Source: Plantago major
Taxonomy: Eukaryota; Streptophyta; Magnoliopsida; Lamiales; Plantaginaceae
Length of the DNA stretch: 64,000 nt
Assembly (NCBI GenBank): GCA_026545765.1
Contig: CM048844.1
Location: 74,357,590 to 74,421,589 of the forward strand
Direction: 5' to 3'
Shown here: in pieces, positions 10,097-21,130 of the stretch
Layout of the letters: the number at the start of each line of letters is the position of its first letter
Numbering within the stretch: the stretch's first letter is position 1
Translations under genes and position numbers: made by a program
Notes under the pieces: model-generated
Seen by the model: only the letters and a program-made list of their open reading frames with translations
The model's database searches: none
What the model was told of the DNA's origin: nothing

Positions 10097-10958
10097 TACT
10101 GTTTTCATCGCCCCCTGAAATTTATAATACGGAACTGGAGCAACGCTAACATTTGATCTGAGTGTTATTTAGTCTCCTATTCGATATGGAACAGCGTTGC
10201 ATTGCGTCTGATATTTTGTTTTAGTTAATTTTGATCTTCGTACTTTTGGTCAGGTTCACATGTGCCATGATTTAATAGCGGGACGAACATGCTATAAGAT
10301 GGAGATCTGTGCTTAGTTGGCTCACCCGCTACCTGTTCGACGAAATGCATAAGAGAAGGGCATCCCAACATATGCTACAGTAAAACTGATTCTCCTTCTT
10401 CCACTGGAAGTATCTTTCTGCATCCTTAATATTGATTTTGATTTTTGCTGCTGGAGATAATAAGGATAAAAAGTTATGGTCATTTACTATGTAATATGCT
10501 TTTTCTTTCTCAAACTGTCATGCATATATGGTTGATTTTACACCTTGGTGAGTAGGTGCACCAGTGTGTAATATTTATTTTCATATGCTTTACATGGATT
10601 TTCTTTGTTTGTTGCTCTCTGTTACATATATTGAATTAGTTTCCGGTTTACTTGTGAGTTTAACATGTACTGGCTTTCCAGCATTTGACATGTTGGGTAC
10701 TTGGTAGCCATTCTTGTTTATATGTGGATATCCATGAATTGTTTATCTAAAGCCACACACATTAGTCTCAACATCATACAATTTATACCAGTGAATAAGA
10801 TATCTGAATTGATAGTTTTGACTAGCGGCTGGTTGCAAGTATATAACCATGGTGCTTATGTTGACTTTTATATAAATAATAATATCATTTGGAAAGATCT
10901 GCGTCAAATATGTAAAAGTTTATGAAAAGTCTATAATCATGATATCAAATAGATTGTT

Positions 10959-11113
10959 CCATGTTAATTTACAAGAAATCAGAGCTATAGGGAATGTGTA
11001 TACTTATTCCTAGGGGGTACCTTCAAAATTAGCCTGAAATACATGCTATGAAATACTTTTTTTTGACCATGTTAATTTACAAGAAATCAGAGCTATAGGG
11101 AATGTGTATACTT
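10959..11113 (+). repeat. 46-bp direct repeat, two copies 108 bp apart
   Basis: CCATGTTAATTTACAAGAAA followed by TCAGAGCTATAGGGAATGTG and TATACTT occurs at 10959-11005 and again at 11067-11113 with no difference that I can see. Perfect identity suggests recent local duplication. Confidence 0.8.
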
Positions 11114-11163
11114 TTGCATTACAAGCTCCACACCTTACTTATGTAAAGCCTCTTACTTAGTAA

Positions 11164-11251
11164 CATAAAGTCTGTCCATTTCAGACATTTTTGTGAAATA
11201 CTTTTTTTTGAACCTTGTTCATAGTTCAAACATAAAGTCTGTCCATTTCAG
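11164..11251 (+). repeat. 21-bp direct repeat pair
   Basis: CATAAAGTCTGTCCATTTCAG followed by A occurs at 11164-11184 and 11230-11250. Both copies lie just upstream of the exon-like segment at 11279. Confidence 0.7.
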
Positions 11252-11278
11252 AAATTTTTATTGCTAACTTTATTTTAG

Positions 11279-11431
11279 GTTGCACCAAGGGCCTGCTTTG
11301 ATTTCCCTTTCGATCAACATCAATCAATTGCAGTTACACACTCCGGTAAGGCATCTGGGCAATATTTATCTGCTACAATCGATGGTGATGCGTCTAGGCC
11401 TTTTAATGGAGCTCTTAAAGATGCGTTTTAA
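11279..11431 (+). pseudogene. Exon-like open segment after a splice acceptor
   Basis: Immediately after TTTATTTTAG, a good plant acceptor with an in-frame stop just before it, a frame stays open for 50 codons to TAA at 11429-11431. The peptide has balanced composition (for example HSGKASGQYLSATIDGDAS and FNGALKD), unlike the low-complexity frames elsewhere in this part of the window, so it looks truly coding-derived. I cannot name the family. It has no ATG, and upstream segments on the same strand (9998-10096) may belong to the same gene. Most likely it is a gene fragment or pseudogene. Confidence 0.4.
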
Positions 11432-11860
11432 GGTCGGTTTAGCTAAACAAAAGTATTTCACCTTTAATGGATCTGATGTTTTAATCGTACCATGCATGTG
11501 ACAGTTCCTATCCGGTGGTGATGTTTGTAGAAATACATGCTAACTTGATGAAGTAATTTGCCTGGTTTTATATTTGTATAGGCATATTGGTTTTTAGGTG
11601 GGATTTGATTTTGAATTGAGTTATTCTTTCTTATGCGATGTATGATAGGTTTTGCCCATATTAGTTAAGTTATGTGAGTTTGGTGTGCAAGTTGAGATAT
11701 TGGTTCAGTTCATGTAGCAGCATTACTGATCTAATTTGTAGCAATCTTCGCACAAACTTAGTTTTGGTAGATTTATTTTATGATGAGAGATTGTTGGTGT
11801 ATGATTTCATGCCTTGAGTTATCCTCCAGAAGCATATCCAACATGAGTTTTTATTTTGTG
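11432..11860. other. 3'-UTR-like or intron-like sequence
   Basis: T-rich sequence without useful reading frames follows the exon-like segment up to the second copy of the 16-bp direct repeat. It could be the 3' untranslated part of the same decayed gene. Confidence 0.3.
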
Positions 11861-12127
11861 TAAACAATATAATAAGAGCTAATATGGCCAAAGAAAGCGT
11901 ACAACGACTTGTTTAACTTCTTCTTCACAGCGCCAGAACAGAGTTGTTGACTTGGGAGTAGCAGGACACAGCAGTGGCAAGTCGTTGTGGGGAAAAAACA
12001 TGGAGTATTATACATAGGTGGAGCCAGAAACGTCGAAGGCTCTTGCACCAGGGCGCGATCCAACTCGCCATGGATCTTCAGTTAAAAAATCGGTCGGGTT
12101 AATGTGTAGAGAAGATGTTAAATTTAA

Positions 12128-13235
12128 GGGAAAATTACATAGGGCTACCCTCTTAGTGGCTCCTCGTTCATCTGAATCCCCATTAGTGGAACAATTACAT
12201 ATAGGTCCAAAAAGTTGTTTTTTGGTTGACCAGCTTTTAAGTCACAATGACTTATTTCCAAACCAAACACAACCTTACTAATTTTCTTACATTCCGTCTT
12301 CTTCCTCAGACTTCCATTTCTTCATTTCTTCTTCCTCAGACTTCCATTTCGTCAGCCTTAGTCTAATCGACTTCTTCTTCATTTCTTCATTTCTTCAATA
12401 GTTCCTTTAATCTTCTTCGACTAATCGACTTCGAATTCATGCTTTTGCGGTTCTTCCGATCTGTTTTTTTTTTTTTAAATTGAGTTTCTGCCATGGAAGC
12501 TCCGATCTGGAGCTTCCATGGCGTGGAAGCTCCGGATCGGCGGAAGCTCTGATCGGGAGCTTCCATGGCGGGCAGAAGTTGGATCGGAGCCACTGCCGGA
12601 GCTCCGGCAGTCCATGACGGAAGCTCCGATCAATAAAAGAATATTTATTTTATTATTGTTATTTAATTAAGTACATACTATACTAATAGGATTTTCAAAT
12701 GTTAATAGGTACATTTGTTTAACAAAATACATGAAAAAGCTATTGTACAAAATGATTTTTAGAAACAATACTTATATATAAAATGTACTACATAGTGCTC
12801 GACACTCGGCCAACGTAATATATATTAACATGTATATACTTATAGTGAAATTTTTTGAAATAAAATGATAAAATGGCAAGTTTTGGTGTATAAATAGCCT
12901 CCAATTAACTTCCAAACGATCAGTTTTTTTTTTAAAAAAATAACGGTCATAATTCAATTACATGTAAGCATATAGAAGTTCAGGTTTAATTACATAGAAG
13001 TCCACATGTGCCATGCACGTGACAGCGATAAGTTAAGGCTGTTTGGCAATTTCTAAAAGCTGATAATTGAACAGGGGCAAAAATGGACTTTCCAGCTTTT
13101 AAATCGCCAAAAGTCAAATTCGTGGACTTATATGTAATTGATTTTTATCTAACTGGATTTGAATGTTATTGTTCCACTAACGGGTACCTATCTGTAATTA
13201 CGAAATCTAACAGGGGGTCCATATGTAATTTGCCC
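12128..13235. mobile_element. Mutator-like MITE with 9-bp target duplication
   Basis: The 1,108-bp element begins GGGAAAATTACATAGGG. Its reverse-complemented right end begins GGGCAAATTACATATGG. A perfect 9-bp direct repeat TAAATTTAA flanks it at 12119-12127 and 13236-13244, the length typical of Mutator transposases. Further in, CATTAGTGGAACAATTACAT on the left pairs with TTATTGTTCCACTAACGGG on the right. The centre (12490-12640) is a cluster of palindromes built from GGAAGCTCC and GGAGCTTCC, which could fold into long stems. There is no transposase. A CT-rich stretch (12290-12420) is another internal feature. Confidence 0.88.
12490..12635. repeat. Cluster of AGCTCC palindromes inside the Mutator-like MITE
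   Basis: At least five GGAAGCTCC or GGAGCTTCC words occur within 150 bp, separated by GATCGG-type spacers, for example CCATGGAAGCTCCGATCTGG followed by AGCTTCCATGG. They form overlapping inverted repeats. The related element at 8445-9275 has the same kind of core (AGCTCCGTCGGAGCT). Confidence 0.75.
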
Positions 13236-13379
13236 TAAATTTAATATATACGGCAGAAATGTCTAGAGACTCTTACAGCATGATGTGAGCTACAACTCAT
13301 AATGAAACTTCAAGTTAAAACAGTTGTAGCAAATTAAAGGACTGATGAGCAGATTTCCAACAATCTGAAGTTCAGAAGC

Positions 13380-13790
13380 ACTCTAGTGTCTTTTCTTTCC
13401 TCACAAAAAGGGGGAGAATATATACTTGAACTTTTAAAGTACTGAACAATTTCTATTCATTTTTGGGTCTGTAATATTTTAAATACTCTAGAACATATCT
13501 TAGCTGTCTGATTAAGGGGGAGATTATCATAGCTGTCTGATTAAGGGGGAGGTTAGCTCCTAAGTTGTTCTTAGTCATGTTTCTACTAACCTCTTGTTTT
13601 GTTTTGTGATGAAAGACTAAGCTTAAGGGGGAGATTGAAAGTGTAGTATGCACTTGTGTTTTGATAATCTTGTCTTTCATTAATCAGTTCCAAGTTTGTG
13701 TTTGTTGTTGTTGTTTGTGAAGCTGCAGGACTACCAATGTTGTATAACATTGTGACAGGATAGAATTCAGTGCTGGCATAAGACCTTATA
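13380..13790 (+). mobile_element. Ty1-copia fossil: 3' end with polypurine tracts and start of LTR
   Basis: Three AAGGGGGAG-type purine tracts occur near 13408, 13514 and 13544, and a fourth at 13625-13634 is followed at 13636 by TGAAAGTGTAG, the expected TG start of an LTR just after a polypurine tract. The following TTGTGTTTTGATAATCTTG resembles LTR starts of the SIRE/Maximus lineage. A 22-bp unit (TAGCTGTCTGATTAAGGGGG) is duplicated upstream. Only this terminal piece is present. It is broken and ends close to the satellite boundary. Confidence 0.65.
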
Positions 13791-13850
13791 ACCCCTTACT
13801 TACCCGGGCACCGGGTCTAAACCTTATAACCCCACAAAGGCACGTGGAGG
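13783..13850. other. Junction segment between copia fossil and satellite
   Basis: CCTTATAACCCC is present twice (about 13784 and 13821) on either side of CCCGGGCACCGGGTC. The next base block, TCGAGGTTCGATGAACC at 13851, is already canonical satellite. The transition is therefore abrupt. Confidence 0.5.
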
Positions 13851-15878
13851 TCGAGGTTCGATGAACCAAAATAGTTCAATATGTGCGTTGAATAGGTTTT
13901 ACACCACAAACCTTGTCATTTGAATAAAATTTGACACAAACTAACCCCATGGAATGTTTTCACAAAAAACTATATACCCCTTTGGGTTTTCTCGAAAATT
14001 GGATGTCTCAAAAATACATTTTTAATTCGAGGTTCGATCAACCAAAATAGTTGAATATGTGCGTAGAATAGGTTTTATACCACAAACCATGATGTAAATA
14101 AAATTTCACACAAACTAACTCTATCGAGTGTTTCACAAAAAATCGTGTACTACCCCTTTGAGTTTTATTGAAGACAACAGGTCACGGAAATACATTTTTA
14201 AATCGAGGTTCGATTAACCAAAATAGTTCAATATGTGCTTTGAATAGTTTTTATACCACAAACCATGTCATGTGAATAAAATTTGACACAAACTAACCCC
14301 ATGGAGTGTTTTCACAAAAAACCATGTACTAACCACTTTGGGTTTTCTCGGAAACTAGATGTCTCAAAAATACGTTTTTAATTCGAGGTTCGGTCAACCA
14401 AAATAGTTCAACATGTGCGTAGAATAGGCTTTATACCACAAACCATGTCATGTGAATAAAATTTGACACAAACTAATTCTATCGAGTGTTTCACAAAAAA
14501 TCGTGTAATACCCCGTTTGAGTTTTATTGAAGACAACAGGTCACCGAAATACGTTTTTAAATCGACGTTCCATGATCCAAAATAGTTCAATATGTGCGTT
14601 GAATAGGTTTTATACTACAAACAATGTCATGTGAATAAAATTTGACACAATCTAACTCTATCGAGTGTTTCACAAAAAATCGTGTACTACCCCTTTGAGT
14701 TTTATTGAAGACAACAGGTCACGGAACTACGTTTTTAAATCGAGGTTTGATGAACCAAAATAATTCAATATGTGCGTAGACTAGTTTTATACCACAAACC
14801 ATGTCATGTGAATAAAATTTGATAAAAACTAATCCCATGGAATGTTTTCACAAAAAACCGTGTACTAACCCCCTTTGGGTTTTTCACGAAAACCAGATGT
14901 CTCAAAAATACGTTTTTAATTCGAGGTTCGATCAACCAAAATAGTTCAACATGTGCGTAGAATAGGTTTTATACCACAAACCATGTCATGTGAATAAAAT
15001 TTGACACAAACTAACTCTATCGAGTGTTTCTCAAAAAATCGTGTACTACCCCCTTTGAGTTTTATTGAAGACAACAGGTCACCGAAATACGTTTTTAAAT
15101 AGAGGTTCCATGATCCAAAATAGTTCAATATGTGCGTTGAATAGGTTTTATACTACAAACAATGTCATGTGAATAAAATTTGACACAATCTAACTCTATC
15201 GAGTGTTTCACAAAAAATCGTGTACTACCCCCTTTGAGTTTTATTGAAGACAACAGGTCACGGAAATACGTTTTTAAATCGAGGTTCGATGAACCAAAAT
15301 AATTCAATATGTGCGTAGACTAGGTTTAATACCACAAACCATGTCATGTGAATAAAATTTGATAAAAACTAATCCCATGGAATGTTTTCACAAAAAACCG
15401 TGTACTAACCCCCTTTGGGTTTTTCTCGAAAACCAGATGTCTCAAAAATACGTTTTTAATTCGAGGTTCGATCAACCAAAATAGTTCAACATGTGCGTAG
15501 AATAGGTTTTATACCACAAACCATGTCATGTGAATAAAATTTGATACAAACTAACTCTATCGAGTGTTTAACAAAAAATCGTGTACTACCTCTTTTGAGT
15601 TTTATTGAGGACAACAGGTCGCTGAAATACGTTTTTAAATCGAGGTTCGATTAACCAAAATAGTTCAATATGTGCGTTGAATAGTTTTTATACCACAAAC
15701 CATGTCATGTGAATAAAATTTGACATAAACTAACCCCATGGAATGTTTTCACAAAAAACTATATACTAACCCCTTTGGGTTTTTCTCGAAAATTGGATGT
15801 CTCAAAAATACGTTTTTAATTCGAGGTTCGATCAACCAAAATAGTTGAATATGTGCGTAGAATAGGTTTTATACCACA
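13851..15878 (+). repeat. Satellite array, left block (~11 monomers of ~179-180 bp)
   Basis: Head-to-tail monomers recognised by GAGGTTCGATSAACC, GTGCGTAGAATAGGTTTTAT, ACCACAAACCATGTCATGTG and ATAAAATTTGACACAAACTA. Class A monomers continue CTCTATCGAGTGTTTCAC and TTGAGTTTTATTGAAGACAA. Class B monomers continue CCCCATGGAATGTTTTCAC and TTGGGTTTTCTCGAAAAC. They mostly alternate A-B, giving a ~359-bp dimer. The first monomer is already close to consensus, so this edge is not visibly degenerate. The block ends where a gypsy-derived insertion interrupts a class B monomer. Confidence 0.95.
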
Positions 15879-17350
15879 TGTTGAGGGTTTAACTCCCCAA
15901 CTACTTAGATTTTCAGAGTATTTGGAAGGCGACCAACCCGGATAGTCGGATTAACCCAAGTCACTCCGGAGGCTCCCATTGGTCCGAGTCCCAACAAGAC
16001 CGGCATTGTCAGGAACTCCGTCCCAGAATTGCAAGTCGCTCCCTCGAGCCTTCAATTCTGGCACACAGCCACCAACAAGGCCGAGCTGCTCGGACGAAAG
16101 ACCATAGGTGTAAGACAAACGAGTCACCAGAAAGGTTACTTCGGGAAGTGCCCAATGATCCGACTCCAAACAAGCTCAGCACTGTCGGGGACTCCTTTCC
16201 AGAATTGCAAGTAGCTCCCTCGAGCCTGGAATCCTGGAAACAAAGTCACCAACAGAACCGAACTGCTCGGATACGTATCTTCAAGGACGAGCTGGAAGAC
16301 CTACTAAAAAGGATATATCCGGAGCTCCCTCAATCCGAGAAACGAACAACTAGACACAACAGGATTGGTAGAAAGCCTTCCAACATCTCGGGCGGTTTTT
16401 TACGACCGAACAACGAAATACTGGAAGGGATTCTACCAAACCAATTATGCCAACTTGTCGCCCCCCGGGCACATACCCAGAGCAGCATGCCTCGGATGCA
16501 TTGAGGTTCAAAAACAACTATTTGAAGATCCCCGAACCATCCAGCTAATCTACCTCTCCGGGGCTAAAAGTCACGAATATAGACCACAGCCCCGGAGAAA
16601 GAAGATTAGCCTGACGATCAGAGGAATTGACTGGCAAAGATTTCAAGTCTCACTTTCGCACGGACCGTATCCTCGAAGATCCGAGGGCTTTCCGAGCAAT
16701 TTAATTTCCAAAACTCTCATCAGAACCAACCCGGTAGACTTCAAGCATCGGAGAAACCACAGGGACAAGATCACACGCGAGAGTGATGGCATAAACATGC
16801 TCACCAGCTGCTCGGACCCGAGCTCCGGACCCTTGGCTACTATAAAAGGGAGAATTATCCTAAAGAAAAGCCGTACAAACCAGGAGTATATATAGAAAGA
16901 GAGGATCAATCAGAAGCGGACACGTGTCCCATATTCGCCGGAAATGGGCTTGGGCCGAACATGGGCCTGACTCTTTGCCTTCCATTGGCCCAACCCAATA
17001 ATCCATCCATACGGTCGGTCATATTGACTAAGTTACTCACTCGGACGTATCAAGCCCGGGGCTGACATAACAACCTCCGAAGCAACTGTGATTCGTATAG
17101 AGTCACCCTATACTTCACGATGATCCTCTTTTCATTATCTCACAAGTCTGAATGACTCGGGATGACTCACCAAGTCAACGTCCGAATCGCCACTACTTAT
17201 CACGATACGAGGAAATTCTCTTTCTCGCAAGCCTTGTCACTCTAAGACATGGCTCCGAACCGTTCGTGATCCGGCTTATTTCTATTAAAGAGTCCGATTC
17301 GGATGGGTACAATGGTTGATCGTCCCGCAAAGGAGAATTTGCATCAGGCA
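15879..17350 (+). repeat. LTR-like region, first copy
   Basis: It begins TGTTGAGGGTTTAACTCCCC at the satellite junction and runs about 1.47 kb to GCATCAGGCA. Shortly beyond is CTGGCGG (17361-17367), which could be a primer-binding region, though the match to a particular tRNA is not clear. A canonical plant TATA box lies at 16841. Upstream CGGACCCGAGCTCCGGACCC and ACGTGTCCC words are consistent with U3 promoter sequence. The right boundary is an estimate. Confidence 0.55.
16841..16850 (+). promoter_or_regulatory. TATA box of the LTR, first copy
   Basis: GGCTACTATAAAAGGGAGAA has a near-consensus plant TATA box (TATAAAA). It defines the plus-strand orientation of the LTR, opposite to the nearby reading frames. 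Confidence 0.6.
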
Positions 17351-17638
17351 AATTAACGTTCTGGCGGTTTGAATCTCAAGGGTCCGAACCCATTATCTGA
17401 ATTTACGAGAGTTGGTGAGTTACTACGCAAATACGAAATTAAAACGCGCAAGAATGAAAACAGCAACATTAGCATTCTGGTGACAAAAATAGTTCCGAGC
17501 CACCAAGGGGCCCGAACCAACAACATTCAACAAAGACAAGTATATGTTTAGCCAACAAAAGATGACGAGCAAAAAGGACAACATTGTTTTTAGGCCCGGA
17601 GGCACCCTACTACAAAAAACCCGGGGCATAGCCCGTCT

Positions 17639-18331
17639 TCACTGCCTTCGCCGCTCGGACGAACTAGGTTGAGACCGAGAGGGGCACCCAATATCCTTCT
17701 CCGGAGGCGCTTGACCTTGCTGTTGGGCTGCCTGGGCTAACCTCCGTTCTCTCCGAGCCTCAACCTCTTTCAGGAAGGTCGGACACTGCTCCATCAAGTC
17801 AAGGTCGTGATCAAAGCCATGGACAGGCCCAGGCAGAGTCAGCCAGTCTCGGTTGTATTCCAAGTGATCCTCCAAAGGAACAAAAACACTGGACATAAGC
17901 ACCCGAGGGACGAAGGATGGGAGATATGGACCGCCATGGTTGTACTTCTTGCCCTCCGACTCGTCGCAAACCAGCTCCACAAATTCACACTTAAGCAGGT
18001 CTTCGTCCAAGACACCCTCCGGAGCAAAGTCCGAGCCATCTCCATTCTTAAAGGCGGACACTCCCTCAGCCTCCAAGTTGCAGTCATCCGGTATCCAACC
18101 CTTCCTCCCAAGACGGTCCACAAATGCATCAAACCCATCTTCAAGGGCCTCGTCATACTTTGACTCGAACAAAACTTGCAGAGTCCGAATCAAGGAAATC
18201 TTGGATGCCCTTATGTCCCAAGCTCCTTTCAAGATCTTATCTTTGAAAGTCCGAGAGACACCCACGAACTCGTCCAAACTATCTTGGTGCACTTTCAAGT
18301 CAGTCTCCAAAGATCGAATGGCACTTTTCAT
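17639..18331 (-). pseudogene. Antisense frame part: coiled-coil and acidic C-terminal region, copy 1
   Basis: This is a fossil part of the gypsy-derived insertion. The 230-codon frame starts in a region predicted by eye to be helical and charged (SAIRSLETDLKVHQDSLDEF), then has an acidic middle, and ends in a Gln/Arg-rich tail. Closely similar sequence lies at 22069-22782. Charged coiled-coil C-terminal parts of this type follow the conserved N-terminal domain in plant 'putative gypsy type transposon' proteins. It runs antisense to the LTR. Confidence 0.6.
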
Positions 18332-18515
18332 CTTGGCCGTCTCCGACTCGGACTCCTGTTTAGCAGCTATGGCCTTCTTTAGCGCCCGGCGTGTTCAACC
18401 GACGCTTCAATCGCCTCGGCAAATTGGCCAAATCCTCTTCTAGGGTAGCCCTCCGAGGCTACCAGGAGCATGCTTCCAAGAAGAAGACGCTAAAAACAAA
18501 ACGAAACATCAAGTG

Positions 18516-19010
18516 TTAGATACCTCCAACCACAAGAAGATGTAAACGAACGGAAAATTTAAACTCACTTTGCGCCGCGGCGATTAACTCAAACTGCTCC
18601 AACTCCGAGGCAGCAACCAACCGAGCAACTTCAGCATCCGAATCTAGCTCGAGCGCCTCGCTCATCTTTCCCTTGCCTTTCTTGGCGGGAGGATTCGGAC
18701 CTTCGGAGGAGCGCTTTTTTGCAGCCGCAGCGCTCGATCCGCTTGCGGGAGGATCTCGGGACACAGATCTTGGAGGCCTCTTCGAGCCCTTAGATCCGAC
18801 CACCTTACCCTTGTCCAGAGTAGGGATAGTTTGGGCCTCTTCGCCCGCAGCAGCTCTCCGAGATTCCTCCACTCGGAACAAGGCAGCATTTCTTGGCTCG
18901 TCCATCGGGAGTACGGTGGAAATCTCGATAATCTGGGTCCGGGAACCCTCTGCCAACTCCTTCTGCTGCGCAGTATTTTGTTGACGCTTCAACTCCCGCA
19001 TGGTCGACAT
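18516..19010 (-). pseudogene. Antisense frame part: basic, Ser/Pro-rich linker region
   Basis: This is a fossil part of the same insertion. The 164-codon frame contains a basic, low-complexity stretch (KGSKRPPRSVSRDPPASG, then AKKGKGKMSEALELDSD), which looks like a nuclear-targeting or linker region. It lies between the conserved domain part (19073-19801) and the coiled-coil part (17639-18331) in minus-strand order. The last portion recurs at the far right edge of the insertion (about 22870-22987). Confidence 0.55.
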
Positions 19011-19072
19011 CGTATACTCGAACCAAAAAGCTGCACATCCGAATCACAATGAGTTGCAAAATACAAAAGAAC

Positions 19073-19801
19073 CTACAAATGGTAACTACATAGTCGACAA
19101 ACCGAATCGAACAACCAACCAGAGGAAGCGAGACACCACTTACTCAAATCCTCCATATTGTCACAAAAACTTGGCTCGGACAAACCGGCCAAGTAAGGAA
19201 GAGGCTGACATATCAGCCCTCGGAAGAAGTACTTTTCCGGCTCTTGACTCCGATGAAGCGCTTGCATCCACAAAGGGATGTTCCGTGCCGGTGGCTTCCA
19301 ATCTGGCAGCTTGCCTCGGAAGAATTTCCTCTCAAAATGCCACTGGGGCCTCTCCACTTCGGATTGCCCGGGCTTCAGAGCCGGACGGACAAAAATGTAC
19401 CTCTTGAACCATTGGATTCCCAACGAGGACAGGGGGTCAACAAAAAACGTGTACGCCTGGCGACATACGAACGTATAGAACCATGTGTTCCTATTACTTA
19501 CACTTATGTTGAATAATTTACGAAAATTATCGAATGTGACCGGGATGCCTTTATATTTACATAAGACCCCGAAGCACATCAGATTTCCGAGGGAGTTGGG
19601 GATGATCTGGTGCGGACTCAACCCCATACTGTTCAAAATCTCCAGAAACTCGGACGATACGGGTAGCCGCCACGCGCAATGGAGACTTATCTCATAGACA
19701 CACATGTATCCCGGAGGCAGATTGTAGAACGCGTGAGATTCGTCTGGGACGAGAATCTCCACACACTCCGGGATCTCATATCTCCTCCGGAGCTCATCCA
19801 C
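19073..19801 (-). pseudogene. Antisense frame part: plant 'putative gypsy type transposon' domain
   Basis: This is a fossil part of the same insertion. The 242-codon frame has the recognisable core of the Transposase_28-like family: PPGYMCVYEISLHCAWRLP, then FLEILNSMGLSPHQIIPN, then LMCFGVLCKYKGIPVTFDNF. These proteins are common in plant genomes beside gypsy elements. Their biochemical role is unknown to me, and despite the family name a transposase activity is not established. It is present once only, between the two duplicated segments, and is antisense to the LTR. Confidence 0.75.
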
Positions 19802-19810
19802 TTCATCGGC

Positions 19811-20179
19811 TCAGATGGTTGAGGCACAGGTAGGCAAAGTACCGTCTTCATTCAACTCGCCCTCCGGATCGGGATGAGTGACCTCGTCTTTAGATCGAGG
19901 GAACTTTACTTGGAATACGTCCTCACCCTTCCTCAGCCTCTCCGGACGCTCTTCCTCAGCCATCTGCCGACTCGGCCCTGCTTGCCCAGCAGTTTCCACA
20001 CGGAGCATATGAGCGGATGGCTCTACACCTTCCTCCTCTTCGGAACCAGAATCTTGGGCCCGCACACCTCCTTCTGCCTCATCTTCCTCGGATGAGGACG
20101 CTAACTCTACGACAGTCCGAAGAGGCGCAGCGACATGCACACGATCCTCCTCACCCTCTTCGAAGATGCTCAAATACAT
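19811..20179 (-). pseudogene. Antisense frame part: acidic N-terminal region
   Basis: This is a fossil part of the same insertion. The 122-codon frame is rich in Glu, Asp and Ser (for example ASSSEEDEAEGG and DSGSEEEEGVEPS), a disordered acidic leader of the kind seen ahead of the conserved domain in this family. It ends within a few bases of the start of the second duplicated segment. Confidence 0.55.
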
Positions 20180-21120
20180 CCCAGATTCAGAGTATTTGCA
20201 AGGCGACCAACCCGGATAGTCGGATTAACCCAAGTCACTCCGGAGGCTCCCGTTGGTCTGAGTCCCAACAAGACCGGCATTGTCAGGAACTCCGTCCCAG
20301 AATTGCAAGTCGCTCCCTCGAGCTTTCAATTCTGGCACACAGCCACCAACAAGGCCGAGCTGCTCGGAGGAAAGACCATAGGTGTAAGACAAACGAGTCA
20401 CCAGAAAGGTTACTTCCGGAAGTCCCCAATGATCCGACTCCAAACAAGCTCAGCACTGTCGGGGACTCCTTTCCAGAATTGCAAGTAGCTCCCTCGAGCC
20501 TGGAATCCTGGAAACAAAGTCACCAACAGAACCGAACTGCTCGGATACGTATCTTCAAGGACGAGCTGGAAGACCTACTAAAAAGGATATATCCGGAGCT
20601 CCCTCAATCCGAGAAACGAACAACTAGACACAACAGGATTGGTAGAAATCCTTCCAACATCTCGTGCGGTTTTTTACGACCGAACCACGAAATACTGGAA
20701 GGGATTCTACCAAACCAATTATGCCAACTTGTCGCCCCCCGGGCACATACCCAGAGCAGCATGCCTCGGATGCATTGAGGTTCAAAAACAACTATTTGAA
20801 GATCCCCGAACCATCCAGCTAATCTACCTCTCCGGGGCTAAAAGTCACGAATATAGACCACAGCCCCGGAGAAAGAAGATTAGCCTAACGATCAGAGGAA
20901 TTGACTGGCAAAGATTTCAAGTCTCACTCGGCACGGACCGTATCCTCGAAGATCCGAGGGGGGCTTTCCGAGCAATTTAATTTCCAAAACTCTCACCGTA
21001 AACCAACCCGGGTAGACTTCCGAAGCATCGGAGAAACCCGGGGGACAAGATCACACGCGAGAGTGATGGCATAAACATGCTCACCAGCCGCTCGGACCCG
21101 AGCTCCGGACCCTTGGCTAC

Positions 21121-21130
21121 TATAAAAGGG
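21121..21130 (+). promoter_or_regulatory. TATA box of the LTR, second copy
   Basis: TATAAAAGGG is identical to the first copy and sits in the same context (CCTTGGCTAC before it, AGAATTATCC after it). Confidence 0.55.

Larger units (their letters stand above)
9449..11876. other. 2.4-kb block bounded by a 16-bp direct repeat
   Basis: TAAACAATATAATAAG occurs at 9449-9464 and again at 11861-11876. Similarity extends a few bases further (AATATG on both sides). Between them lie 2,396 bp of higher-complexity sequence with exon-like fragments, unlike the surrounding transposon debris. The flanking repeat is longer than the duplications made by most plant DNA transposons, and there is no poly(A) tail or terminal inverted repeat. 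It may be gene-derived DNA inserted during double-strand break repair, or a chance boundary. Confidence 0.45.

Noticed and set aside
12018-12281. 87-codon frame at the left end of the second Mutator-like MITE
   Set aside because: It runs across the element boundary and target duplication at 12119-12127, so it cannot be an old conserved gene.
16029-16895. Plus-strand frames of 60-176 codons in the LTR-like region (also in the second copy)
   Set aside because: They lie in LTR sequence upstream of and across the TATA box, have no domain, and are not reported as genes in this family.
17361-17380. CTGGCGGTTTGAATC as a definite primer-binding site
   Set aside because: Its start resembles a primer-binding site, but the rest does not fit the 3' end of a tRNA that I can name, so only a possible site is mentioned.
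17807-18443. Plus-strand frames opposite the coiled-coil region, with counterparts in the second copy
   Set aside because: They are shadows of the minus-strand frame, whose composition and family resemblance are better.
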